A stretch of DNA of 64,000 nucleotides, from positions 17,874 through 81,873 of the forward strand of contig CAXXKK010000016.1 in the NCBI GenBank assembly GCA_963676845.2, given 5' to 3'. Shown piece after piece: positions 53,329 through 61,539 of this stretch. How positions within the stretch are numbered: position 1 is the stretch's first letter; each line of letters opens with the position of its first letter. The DNA comes from G963662675 sp963676845. Lineage in GTDB: Bacteria > Bacteroidota > Bacteroidia > Bacteroidales > Prolixibacteraceae. The notes beneath the pieces were generated by a model. It searched no databases, was not told the DNA's origin, and was given only the letters and a program-made list of their open reading frames with translations. The position numbers and the translations under genes are program-made.

Positions 53329-54783
53329 TTATTTTATATTGAATATTTCACGAATTATCTCTTTGTCATCAAAATGATGCTTAATACCTTTTATTTCCTG
53401 ATAATCTTCATGTCCCTTTCCGGCAACTAGGATAATATCTCCGGTAGATGCGAGCATGCATGCCGTGCGGATTGCCTCTTTTCTATTTACAATAGAAAGT
53501 ACTTTGCTCCGCTGGTGTGGTTCAATGCCTGCTTCCATATCGGCAATGATTTGTTCCGGTTCTTCTGAACGGGGGTTGTCGGAAGTAAGGATGACTTTGT
53601 CGCTTTGCAAAGCGGCTTCTTTTGCCATGACAGGGCGCTTGGTTTTATCCCGGTCGCCACCTGCACCAACAACTGTAATAACTTGTTCGTTACCGGTTCT
53701 TATTTCTGAAATTCCATTTAGAACATTTTTTAATGCATCTGGTGTATGGGCATAATCAACAATGGCGAATTTTCCTTCTGTTGAGCGGATGATCTCAAAG
53801 CGCCCGGCTACGGGTTTCAATTCGCTGATTGCAGGTAAAATATCTTCGGTTTTTTCGCCCAACAATAAGGCGGAAGCATAGACAGCCATCAGGTTGTATG
53901 CATTGAAAATACCTGAGAAGTGAGTCCAGACATCTATTCCATCAATATTTAGTAACATGCCGTCAAGATGCTTTTCTAAAACTTTGCATTTGTAGTCTGC
54001 GAGTGTCCTTAAGGCATAACTTTTTTTAGTTGCCTTTGTATTTTGAAGCATTACGCTTCCGTTTTTTTCATCAGCATTTGTTAAGGCAAAAGCTGACTTT
54101 TGTAATTGGTCAAAGAATTTCTTTTTGGCTTTTAAGTATTCCGCAAATGTTTTGTGATAATCCAGATGATCATGAGTCAGATTAGTGAAAATCCCACCAT
54201 CGAACTTAATTCCTGCGATTCGATCCTGGTCAATGGCATGAGAACTAACTTCCATGAAACAGTATTCGCATCCTTCTTCAACCATTTTTGCCATTAACGA
54301 CTGGATTTGCAAAGCATCAGGCGTTGTGTGTGTGGCCGGAAATTCTTCTTTGCCTACCAGGTATTTAATGGTTGAAATCAGCCCGACTTTGTATCCTAAT
54401 TTTGAAAACAAATTGTAGAGAAGCGTGGCAATCGTTGTTTTTCCATTCGTTCCGGTAACCCCCACAATCTTAAGGTTTTCAGAAGGATTGTTATAGTAGT
54501 TGGCAGCTAACTGACCGAGTGATTTCCCTGTATTCTCGATTTGAATAAGGGTTGCACTTCCTGTTTGAATGTCTGCTTTCTCAGCAATGATTGCGCAAGC
54601 TCCATTTTCAATTGCTTTAGGGATGAAGTTGTGTCCGTCGACATGAGTTCCTACAGTTGCGATGAAAACATCACCCTCCTCAATCTTCCTGGAATCAAAA
54701 TGAATTTGCTTGATGTTCTGGGAGAGATCCCCTGAAATCAATTTAAATTCTATTCCTTTTAATATGTCTTTTATTGTTTTCAT
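53329..54783 (-). CDS. murE: UDP-MurNAc-tripeptide synthetase MurE
   Basis: MurE adds the third residue of the stem peptide. The 484-residue protein has the N-terminal motif HFDSRKIEEGDVFIA, ATP loop VGVTGTNGKTTIATLLY (about 107-123), SSHAIDQDRI, THDHLDYHKTFAEY, and a late DNPRSEEPEQII. The DNPR motif is the signature of enzymes adding meso-diaminopimelate, so the wall is predicted to be the DAP type. It shares one base with the PBP gene stop/start. Confidence 0.95.
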   Translation of the reverse strand: MKTIKDILKGIEFKLISGDLSQNIKQIHFDSRKIEEGDVFIATVGTHVDGHNFIPKAIENGACAIIAEKADIQTGSATLIQIENTGKSLGQLAANYYNNPSENLKIVGVTGTNGKTTIATLLYNLFSKLGYKVGLISTIKYLVGKEEFPATHTTPDALQIQSLMAKMVEEGCEYCFMEVSSHAIDQDRIAGIKFDGGIFTNLTHDHLDYHKTFAEYLKAKKKFFDQLQKSAFALTNADEKNGSVMLQNTKATKKSYALRTLADYKCKVLEKHLDGMLLNIDGIDVWTHFSGIFNAYNLMAVYASALLLGEKTEDILPAISELKPVAGRFEIIRSTEGKFAIVDYAHTPDALKNVLNGISEIRTGNEQVITVVGAGGDRDKTKRPVMAKEAALQSDKVILTSDNPRSEEPEQIIADMEAGIEPHQRSKVLSIVNRKEAIRTACMLASTGDIILVAGKGHEDYQEIKGIKHHFDDKEIIREIFNIK

Positions 54784-56891
54784 TAGCTTAATCTCAGGTA
54801 AATGGTTTGTCCTTTTTTTATGACAGCTCCTGCTTTTAAGGATTGCTCGCGTACTTTCCCAATCCCATTTATTTTAACTTTTAAACCCGCTCTTTCAAGT
54901 AAGTAAATGGCGTCGCTTCCTGTCATTCCCATGACATCGGGAATTGTTTTTTCTGTAGGTTCCGATTCGTCATCCTTATTTTCGTCAAGTTGAATGAGGT
55001 TTGCCTGAATTGCATCAAGGTCAAAGTCCATATCCAGCTCTTCACTTGCAATTTCAAAGTCTTCACTAAAGCCGGATGGTTTCGTAGGGTTAGATACAAG
55101 TACACCTTCTGTTTCCGGAGTACGTGGTTCCATAAATGAAGAATAGACCTTGCTGACCACTTCTTTGAAAACTGGTCCGGCAACTGATGCTCCGTAGTAT
55201 GTGCCCTTGGGGCCAACGATAACTACAATCATTGAATATTGAGGATCATCCGCAGGGAAGTATCCGGCAAATGAAGCCTGATAATTTTTTCTGCCATCTT
55301 TAGAATAACCTTCATTATCATAGGCAACCTGGGCTGTTCCTGTTTTCCCAGCAATAGGGAAGTAGGGATTGTTGAGGGATTTTCCTGTTCCTTCAATACA
55401 AACTCCTTCTAAAAGCTCTTTTGCTTTTTGAAGCGTTTCTTTTGAGCAGATAGATGGGTTTAGTATTTCTGATTTAAATTTTTTAACCAGTACTCCGTTT
55501 TCCCTGACTTCTTTTACGAATTTGGGTTTTACCATTTTGCCGTTATTGGCAATGGCATTGTAAAAAGTAAGGGTTTGTAAAGGGGTTAGTTTAATTTCGT
55601 AACCATAGGAAATCCACGCTAGTGATGGTCCCCACCAGTCAGAATCGCCCGGATATTTTATTTTTGGTTCACCTTCACCTTTGAATCCCAGCCCCAGGGG
55701 TTTATTTAATCCAAAACTGTAGATGCGGTCGATGTAATCTTCTTCATGACCTTCGTAATATTTGGTGATAATTTGAGCGACACCAACATTTGATGACAAC
55801 TCAAAAATTTCTTTCATGTCGATTGCTCCGTGCCCTCCGGAACCATAGTCGCTATCGTAAACAGTTTGTCCTTTATAGTCCCAGCGCCCAATGCCGGTGT
55901 CGAACACGTCGGTTGTGTCCACATAGCCATCTTCCATGGCAACAATCATGGACATTAATTTAAAGGTTGATCCAGGTTCTCCGCTGCCTGCATGTCCTAA
56001 CGCGAAGTTGTAAGTTTCGGCATAAGTGCCATCACTTTTTTTGCCCAGATTGGCAATGGCTTTAACCTCTCCTGTTGCTACTTCCATAACGACAGCTGTA
56101 CCCCATTCTGCTTTTGAGGTTTGCATTTGCCGCATTAGGGCATTTTCTGTAAAATCCTGAAGATTCACGTTTATCGTTGTGATTATATCGCGACCATCTT
56201 TGGGTTCTGTAATGGGTATGTCAACCCAGCTTCCGGAATAATTTCTTTTGATGGCTAAGCCATTTTCTCCAGCCAGTTCACTTTCCATTAAACCTTCTAT
56301 GCCGGAGTAGCCAATGTTTCCGTGAATACCTCCGTCTGCACCTTTGTTGAGTGTGCCAATTGTGCGGCTGGCCATGTCTCCATGAGGTAGCAGGCGGTTG
56401 CTTTCGCTGACAACGATCAAGCCTGATCCGAAATAAGACCTTTTTAAAGTGCTGAGTCGTTTGAAGTCCTGAAGCTGGTTGTAGTTGACTTTCTCAGGAT
56501 AAATTCTAAACCAACGATTTCCTTTTTCAAATCCCTGATCTAATTGTCTTTTGAATTGTGCTTTCGAAATATTGAAGAATTGGGCAACCTGCAAGGCAAA
56601 AGAATCTGCATATTGATCGTAGATGTTTACAACCCGATCAGCTTTTAGGTCTAATCGTAATTCATAATAAGGAATTGATGTGGCCAGGATGCTTCCATCA
56701 TCGGCACATACATTTCCCCGTTTAGCTTGTATTTCAGATGTGTTGTTTTTTAAGTCTGTTGCTTTTTGTTGCCATTTTTCTGTATCAACAGACTGGATCA
56801 TGAAAATCTTAGCAACGATTACAACACCGAGCAACAAGGCAAAAAAGTAGATAATGCCAAAGCGAAATGTTATGTCTTTTCTGATTTCCAT
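54783..56891 (-). CDS. ftsI: Septal penicillin-binding protein (FtsI type) with PASTA domain
   Basis: This transpeptidase cross-links septal peptidoglycan. The 702-residue class B PBP has one N-terminal membrane span (about 12-32) and a non-catalytic pedestal domain. The penicillin-binding domain has S308-T-F-K311 (SxxK), S366-S-N368 (SxN) and K516-T-G518 (KTG). After an acidic linker (570-640) comes a single PASTA domain (about 645-702, IPDVMGMTGSDAIYLLERAGLK), which could bind wall fragments or stabilise septal position. The PASTA tail is absent from E. coli FtsI but regular in Bacteroidota. Shares one base with ftsL. Confidence 0.93.
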   Translation of the reverse strand: MEIRKDITFRFGIIYFFALLLGVVIVAKIFMIQSVDTEKWQQKATDLKNNTSEIQAKRGNVCADDGSILATSIPYYELRLDLKADRVVNIYDQYADSFALQVAQFFNISKAQFKRQLDQGFEKGNRWFRIYPEKVNYNQLQDFKRLSTLKRSYFGSGLIVVSESNRLLPHGDMASRTIGTLNKGADGGIHGNIGYSGIEGLMESELAGENGLAIKRNYSGSWVDIPITEPKDGRDIITTINVNLQDFTENALMRQMQTSKAEWGTAVVMEVATGEVKAIANLGKKSDGTYAETYNFALGHAGSGEPGSTFKLMSMIVAMEDGYVDTTDVFDTGIGRWDYKGQTVYDSDYGSGGHGAIDMKEIFELSSNVGVAQIITKYYEGHEEDYIDRIYSFGLNKPLGLGFKGEGEPKIKYPGDSDWWGPSLAWISYGYEIKLTPLQTLTFYNAIANNGKMVKPKFVKEVRENGVLVKKFKSEILNPSICSKETLQKAKELLEGVCIEGTGKSLNNPYFPIAGKTGTAQVAYDNEGYSKDGRKNYQASFAGYFPADDPQYSMIVVIVGPKGTYYGASVAGPVFKEVVSKVYSSFMEPRTPETEGVLVSNPTKPSGFSEDFEIASEELDMDFDLDAIQANLIQLDENKDDESEPTEKTIPDVMGMTGSDAIYLLERAGLKVKINGIGKVREQSLKAGAVIKKGQTIYLRLS

Positions 56892-57259
56892 TATTCCTCT
56901 TCCAGTTTTTCTACTTTAATTTTCCGAGGCGGTTCCTGAGGTTCTATCAGGTCTATTCCGCTTTCTTTTACTTTATTTGTTATTTCCGATGGCCTGTTAA
57001 TGCGCATCAGTTCTGTTTCGTAGGTTACCGATTCCGCTTTTAGCTCTTTTATGGAGCTTTGATACGTTTCTATTTGTCGGATTACTTTTTCCGAATAGTA
57101 CCTGTTGGTAATGAGTAAGAACGCAAGTAACACAAGGAAGAATACGAATGGCATTTGACGTATTACCTTTTCGCTGGCTAACAAGCTTCCGCCCAAAAAA
57201 CTTTTTAAGCTTGTTTTTCGGGCTCCCTTTTTGTTGCTATTTTGAGTTTCTTCGCTCAT
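56891..57259 (-). CDS. ftsL: FtsL-like divisome protein
   Basis: The 122-residue bitopic protein has a basic cytoplasmic start (SNKKGARKTSLKSFLGG), one membrane span (about 34-53) and a coiled-coil-like periplasmic helix (about 60-100, YSEKVIRQIETYQSSIKELKAES). Sequence is poorly conserved in this family, so the call rests on length, topology and position between rsmH and ftsI. It overlaps rsmH by four bases. Confidence 0.75.
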   Translation of the reverse strand: MSEETQNSNKKGARKTSLKSFLGGSLLASEKVIRQMPFVFFLVLLAFLLITNRYYSEKVIRQIETYQSSIKELKAESVTYETELMRINRPSEITNKVKESGIDLIEPQEPPRKIKVEKLEEE

Positions 57260-58158
57260 TGTTTTTCTGCAATTCTAAGTTTTGCACTTCTGGCTCTGGG
57301 ATTCCTTTCTATTTCTTCATCTGTTGGGATGATCACTTTCCGGTTGATTGCTAAAAGGTCTGACTGTACATTTCCGTAGAAGTCCTTTTCGACTTTGCCC
57401 TCAAAATTTCCGCTTTTGATAAAGTTTTTTACTAGGCGATCTTCCAGGGAGTGATAGGTAATCACAACTAATCGTCCTCCGGGTTTTAAAACCTCGGAAG
57501 CTTGTTGCAGGAAGTCTTTCAATACATCGAGTTCTCCATTGGTTTCAATGCGGAGTGCCTGAAAAACCTTTGCCAGATACTTGGTTTCTGTTTTCTTAGG
57601 GACACATTGTTTTATTGCATCCTTAAATTGGTCAATCGTTTTGATTGGAGAGCTTTGTCGTGCAAGAACTAGCTGTTTTGCTAATCTTCTTGCATTGTCA
57701 ATTTCTCCGTATTCTTTGAATAGTTTGCTTAGGTCTGCTTCGCTGTATTGGTTCACAATGTCTGCTGCTGTTTTGTTTGTGTTCCTGTTCATTCGCATGT
57801 CTAGCTTTCCTGAAAAACGAAATGAAAATCCACGATCAGCAACATCGAAATCGTGAGATGAAACTCCTAGGTCTGCCAGTATACCGTCTACTTTTTCTGT
57901 ATTGTAAAAACGGAGGAAATTCCGCAAGTATTTAAAATTATGACGGATGAAGAAAAAGCGAGGATCATCAAAAGCATTGGCTGCCGCGTCTTCGTCTTGA
58001 TCAAAAGCAAAAAGGCGCCCTTCCCCTAATTTGTTTAAGATTTCCTTTGAGTGTCCGCCACCCCCGAAGGTGACATCCACGTAGTCGCCATCTTTTTGAA
58101 TGTTGAGCCCCTTGATGCTTTCATTCAATAATGCTGGTATGTGGTAAGCTTGTTCCAC
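57256..58158 (-). CDS. rsmH: 16S rRNA m4C1402 methyltransferase RsmH (MraW)
   Basis: RsmH methylates N4 of C1402 in 16S rRNA with S-adenosylmethionine. The 300-residue protein has the early IPALLNESI, SAM-binding VDVTFGGGGHSKEIL (about 27-41), FAFDQDEDA, ILADLGVSSHDFD, RGFSFRFSGKLDMRMN, and the late ITYHSLEDRLVKNF. It directly follows mraZ without a spacer. Confidence 0.96.
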   Translation of the reverse strand: MEQAYHIPALLNESIKGLNIQKDGDYVDVTFGGGGHSKEILNKLGEGRLFAFDQDEDAAANAFDDPRFFFIRHNFKYLRNFLRFYNTEKVDGILADLGVSSHDFDVADRGFSFRFSGKLDMRMNRNTNKTAADIVNQYSEADLSKLFKEYGEIDNARRLAKQLVLARQSSPIKTIDQFKDAIKQCVPKKTETKYLAKVFQALRIETNGELDVLKDFLQQASEVLKPGGRLVVITYHSLEDRLVKNFIKSGNFEGKVEKDFYGNVQSDLLAINRKVIIPTDEEIERNPRARSAKLRIAEKQ

Positions 58159-58617
58159 TTATAATTCCTCCTGACCTCCAAATAATTCTTCAAATTGACT
58201 TCCAAAATCTTCCATAGTGCCCATGTAGGCGTCGTATTCTTCTGTTCCCCAGAGACGTATGCGGTTGTCTACTCCGACAAAAACCACATCTTTTTTGATG
58301 TTTACTTTTTCCAGAAAGTTGTTGGGAATGTTCATTCTACAGCTTTCAGGCACCTGGATGACCTTAAATCGTTGATAGATCATGTCCAGTAATCGACTTT
58401 GTTTGGGATTGTTTCGGTTTAGTTTAGATTTTAGGAGAGTGAGTCTTTTTTCCCATTCGTCGATGGGATAAATGTTGAGGCAGTTTTCATAAGGATCCTG
58501 TTCGATGGCTAATTGTCCACCGGGAATCCTGCCTCCCATTTCGTTTTTGTAATCGGCAGGCAATACCACTCTTCCTTTGTTGTCGATTGTGGCGGTTTTT
58601 GAAGCTGAAAAGTTCAT
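58159..58617 (-). CDS. mraZ: Transcriptional regulator MraZ
   Basis: MraZ is the AbrB-fold DNA-binding regulator at the head of the dcw cluster. The 152-residue protein has two copies of the fold: residues about 8-50 (TIDNKGRVVLPADYK) and about 85-130 (CRMNIPNNFLEKVNIKKDVVFVG). In E. coli and Mycoplasma MraZ binds three or four tandem 10-bp boxes before its own gene. A 10-bp periodic repeat lies 54 bases upstream here, supporting autoregulation of the whole cluster. Confidence 0.94.
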   Translation of the reverse strand: MNFSASKTATIDNKGRVVLPADYKNEMGGRIPGGQLAIEQDPYENCLNIYPIDEWEKRLTLLKSKLNRNNPKQSRLLDMIYQRFKVIQVPESCRMNIPNNFLEKVNIKKDVVFVGVDNRIRLWGTEEYDAYMGTMEDFGSQFEELFGGQEEL

Positions 58618-58670
58618 GGTTAATTGCCTATTTTTCAGTTGTAAAATTAGTAAAATCTTTCCCTAAAATC

Positions 58671-58706
58671 CACTTTTAGTCACTTTTAGTCACTTTTAGT
58701 CACTTT
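58671..58706 (-). promoter_or_regulatory. 10-bp tandem repeat upstream of mraZ, candidate MraZ operator
   Basis: CACTTTTAGT occurs three times in a row (58671-58700) plus six more bases, with CCACTTTTAG overlapping the left end. On the minus strand this reads AAAGTGACTA repeated, the last unit being AAAGTGGA. Period (10 bp), copy number (about four GTG boxes) and position match known MraZ boxes, but the core is GTGAC/GTGGA rather than GTGGG. Confidence 0.7.
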
Positions 58707-58921
58707 GAAGATGTTGGGTAAATGTTTATTACTTGTTTATAACAGGTTAATTTTGGATTTATTGCCTCTTGTAATGTGAAGAAATACAGGTTGTTGTGAT
58801 TGTTGTGTTTGCTTGTGAATAATCGTTGATAAAATAATAAAGGGAGGATTGTTTGTTCCTGTAATTTTCAAGAAAAAGAATCTGCAAATAATTTTCTATT
58901 TTCGAATCTAAATTGAATGTT

Positions 58922-59758
58922 ATGACGGATGTATCATCGGCAAAAATAAAACCAATTAATGTTAAAGCCTTATTTGCGGAAAAAAATCCTCGGTTGGCTA
59001 AAATGTTACCCGGATTTGTTTATCGTTTCATTGACCGGATTATGCATATATCAGAGGTGAATGAAATCATTAAAAAATATGGGCACTTAAGAGGTATCGA
59101 ATTTGCTAAAGGGATTATTGATCATTTTGGTGTAAAGCAGCGTGTTGTTGGCCTGGAAAATATTCCGAAAGATGGAAGGTATATTTTTGCGTCGAATCAC
59201 CCTCTTGGTGGTTTTGATGGAATGATGCTGATGTGTAATGTTGATAAGGAAATTGGAGATGTGAGGTTTCTTGTAAATGATGTGTTGATGAAAATCACAC
59301 CTTTGCAGACTGTGTTTCTTCCATTAAATAAGCATGGGGTAAATAGCAGGGAAGTTGCGAGAACCTTAGAAGACTTGTATGGTTCAGATACTCAGGTTTT
59401 AATTTTTCCATCGGGTTTGGCATCGCGGAGAATAAAGGGGAAGATTGTGGATCTGGAGTGGAAGAAGCATTTTATTCAAAAATCTATTCAGTATAAAAGA
59501 GATGTTATTCCTGTTCATGTAAGTGGTAGAAATTCTAACTTTTTTTATCGATTTGCCAATATTCGAAAGTTTTTAAGAATTAAATGGAATCTGGAGATGT
59601 TTTTTCTCCCGGACGAAACCTTTAATCATAAGGGTCAGGAGTTTACGATAACTTTTGGAAAACCGATTTCGTATCAAACTTTTGACAAATCAAAGTCTTA
59701 TTCTGAGTGGGCAGAAGAAGTGAAAAAAGAGGTGTATATATTACCATCTGGGGTATAA
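58922..59758 (+). CDS. PlsC-like acyltransferase (GlsA-like O-acyltransferase)
   Basis: The 278-residue protein is of the lysophospholipid/1-acylglycerol-phosphate acyltransferase family. The catalytic block FASNHPLGGFDGMML has His and Asp at H-x5-D spacing, as in the hemolysin-like branch. FPSGLASRR is the second, substrate-binding block. I choose the ATG at 58922; the frame could also start at a TTG at 58913. In Bacteroides, an O-acyltransferase of this type (GlsA) and a GNAT N-acyltransferase (GlsB) make glycine lipids. The next gene is GNAT-like, which supports that reading. Confidence 0.78.
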   Translation: MTDVSSAKIKPINVKALFAEKNPRLAKMLPGFVYRFIDRIMHISEVNEIIKKYGHLRGIEFAKGIIDHFGVKQRVVGLENIPKDGRYIFASNHPLGGFDGMMLMCNVDKEIGDVRFLVNDVLMKITPLQTVFLPLNKHGVNSREVARTLEDLYGSDTQVLIFPSGLASRRIKGKIVDLEWKKHFIQKSIQYKRDVIPVHVSGRNSNFFYRFANIRKFLRIKWNLEMFFLPDETFNHKGQEFTITFGKPISYQTFDKSKSYSEWAEEVKKEVYILPSGV

Positions 59759-59803
59759 ACCAATTTAGCCTGTCGAAAAAAATTTTTCTAGCGTATTTTT
59801 TTA

Positions 59804-59811
59804 TAGTTTTG
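59804..59811 (+). promoter_or_regulatory. -7 box before the GNAT acyltransferase gene
   Basis: TAGTTTTG, exact TAnnTTTG match, 26 bases before the ATG at 59838. It suggests separate transcription from the upstream acyltransferase. No -33 TTTG. Confidence 0.4.
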
Positions 59812-59837
59812 TACTCCAAATTTTTAAGCGTTTTGAT

Positions 59838-60794
59838 ATGAAAAATATTGCCGCACCTGTTGCTAAAGATGCAATATTAGCAGAGCTGACGCCGGATAAG
59901 TTGTTGAGAAAGACAAATAAAGGTGGCAATGAAATTTATGTAGTGACATATCACGATTCTCCCAATGTGATGCATGAGATAGGACGTTTACGTGAAATTA
60001 CTTTTCGTGATGCGGGCGGAGGAACAGGTAAAGATCTGGATATAGACAAATATGATACTTGTGAAAAACCATATAAACAACTTATTGTATGGGATCCTGA
60101 TTCTGAAGAGATATTAGGAGGTTATAGGTATGTTTTGTGTGATGAGATGGCCGTTGATGATAATGGAGAGGTTGAGTCTGCAACTTCCCGTTTGTTCCAT
60201 TTCTCGAGTAAGTTTATTGAGGATTATCTTCCTCATACTTTAGAATTGGGGCGTTCTTTCGTGCAACCTGCTTATCAGTCGAGTAAGGCTGGAGCAAAGG
60301 CATTATTTGCATTGGATAATCTTTGGGATGGCTTGGGTGCCTTAATTGTTGATCATCCTGAAATAAAATACTTTTTTGGGAAGGTGACCATGTATACTCA
60401 TTTTAATACTGAGGCCAGGAATCTAATACAATATTTCTTTTATAAATATTTTCGTGATCTTGAGCAGTTGGTTTATCCTAAAACGGCTATGGATTTAGGG
60501 ATGGATTATGATGCTCTTGAGAAAGTTTTTTGTGGAGGCTCCTATTCGGAAGATTATCGGATTCTTACACAAACGGTTCGTGAATATGGCGAAAATATTC
60601 CTCCGTTGATTAATGCTTATATGAATTTAAGTCCTTCGATGAAAACATTTGGAACGGTATTGAATGATCATTTTGGAGATGTTGAGGAGACAGGTATAAT
60701 TGTTACTATTCAGGATATTTATGAGGCGAAGAAAGATCGCCATATTGAAACATATATTAGGAGTAAAGATGACATCTTTCCCGACGTTCATTAA
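59838..60794 (+). CDS. GNAT-type N-acyltransferase (GlsB/OlsB-like)
   Basis: The 318-residue protein has the OlsB/hemolysin-like N-acyltransferase pattern: IGRLREITFRDAGGGTGKDLDIDKYD (about 49-74) and ILGGYRYVLCDEM. Further blocks are LELGRSFVQPAYQ and LGALIVDHPEIKYFFGKVTMY. OlsB acylates ornithine; in Bacteroides thetaiotaomicron GlsB acylates glycine with a 3-hydroxy fatty acid. With the GlsA-like gene before it, the pair probably makes monoacyl and then diacyl glycine (or serine-glycine) lipids. Substrate is inferred, not shown. Confidence 0.78.
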   Translation: MKNIAAPVAKDAILAELTPDKLLRKTNKGGNEIYVVTYHDSPNVMHEIGRLREITFRDAGGGTGKDLDIDKYDTCEKPYKQLIVWDPDSEEILGGYRYVLCDEMAVDDNGEVESATSRLFHFSSKFIEDYLPHTLELGRSFVQPAYQSSKAGAKALFALDNLWDGLGALIVDHPEIKYFFGKVTMYTHFNTEARNLIQYFFYKYFRDLEQLVYPKTAMDLGMDYDALEKVFCGGSYSEDYRILTQTVREYGENIPPLINAYMNLSPSMKTFGTVLNDHFGDVEETGIIVTIQDIYEAKKDRHIETYIRSKDDIFPDVH

Positions 60795-60819
60795 GTGATT
60801 GCTTAATTTAAATACTATG

Positions 60820-60856
60820 ACCCCAACTTTGTGAAAAGCAGAGCTGGGGTTTTTAT
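60820..60856 (+). terminator. Terminator after the GNAT gene
   Basis: ACCCCAACT (60820-60828) pairs with AGCTGGGGT (60842-60850) with one mismatch, followed by a T run. Confidence 0.75.
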
Positions 60857-60897
60857 TTGGTTGAAATTGAAAGTCAAAAGGAGGGAAATTGGAATCT

Positions 60898-61539
60898 TCA
60901 ATCGTTTTTTCGAATTAATAGCATTCCGTCTCTGATAGGAAGGATGACTCTGCTAACTCGTTTGTCATTTTTTATGGCGTCGTTGAAATTTTGTATGCTG
61001 ATTGTTTGTTCGTCTTTTTCGGAAGGTTTTTCTGTTACCTTTCCATACCACAAAATATTGTCGGCAATAATATACCCTCCGGGCTTTAGTTTGTCAAATA
61101 TCAAATTAAAATATTCCAGGTATTGCCTTTTGTCTCCGTCCATAAAAACTAAATCAAGTGTTTTGTTTATTTTCGGTATTATTTCGCAGGCATCTCCAAT
61201 GTGTTGTGTTATTTTCTTTTCGAGTCCTGCTTTCGAGAAATATTTCTGAGCGATAAATTCTAGTTCATCATTAATTTCAATGGTGTGTAGTTCTCCTTCT
61301 TCTTTTAATCCTTTTGCCAGGCATATCGCAGAATAGCCAGTAAAAGTGCCAATCTCAAGAATGCATTCGGGATTAATCATTTTGCTAATCATTTCGAGAA
61401 TTTTCCCTTGAAGGTGTCCGGAAATCATTCTTGGACGTAAAATATTCAGATTGGTTTCTCTGTCTAGTTCTTTTAAAATCGGGTCTTCCTTATCAATATG
61501 ATCAAGGATATATTTGTCTAATTTATAGTCGTCATCCAT
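60898..61539 (-). CDS. SAM-dependent O-methyltransferase (catechol-O-methyltransferase type)
   Basis: The 213-residue protein matches the O-methyltransferase family 3: SAM motif ILEIGTFTGYSAICLAKGL (about 76-94), the acidic residue in LHTIEINDELEF, metal-binding DLVFMDGDKRQYLEYF and the DNILWYGKV motif. The small-molecule substrate is unknown. Its start shares one base with the M16 peptidase stop, so the two are co-transcribed. Confidence 0.9.
   Translation of the reverse strand: MDDDYKLDKYILDHIDKEDPILKELDRETNLNILRPRMISGHLQGKILEMISKMINPECILEIGTFTGYSAICLAKGLKEEGELHTIEINDELEFIAQKYFSKAGLEKKITQHIGDACEIIPKINKTLDLVFMDGDKRQYLEYFNLIFDKLKPGGYIIADNILWYGKVTEKPSEKDEQTISIQNFNDAIKNDKRVSRVILPIRDGMLLIRKND

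Noticed and set aside
58671..58706. Tandem repeat as a CRISPR array or simple satellite
   Set aside because: Units are only 10 bases with no spacers and stop after about 3.6 copies; position before mraZ gives a better explanation.
58913..58921. TTG start for the PlsC-like gene
   Set aside because: It adds only three residues; the ATG at 58922 in the same frame is preferred.
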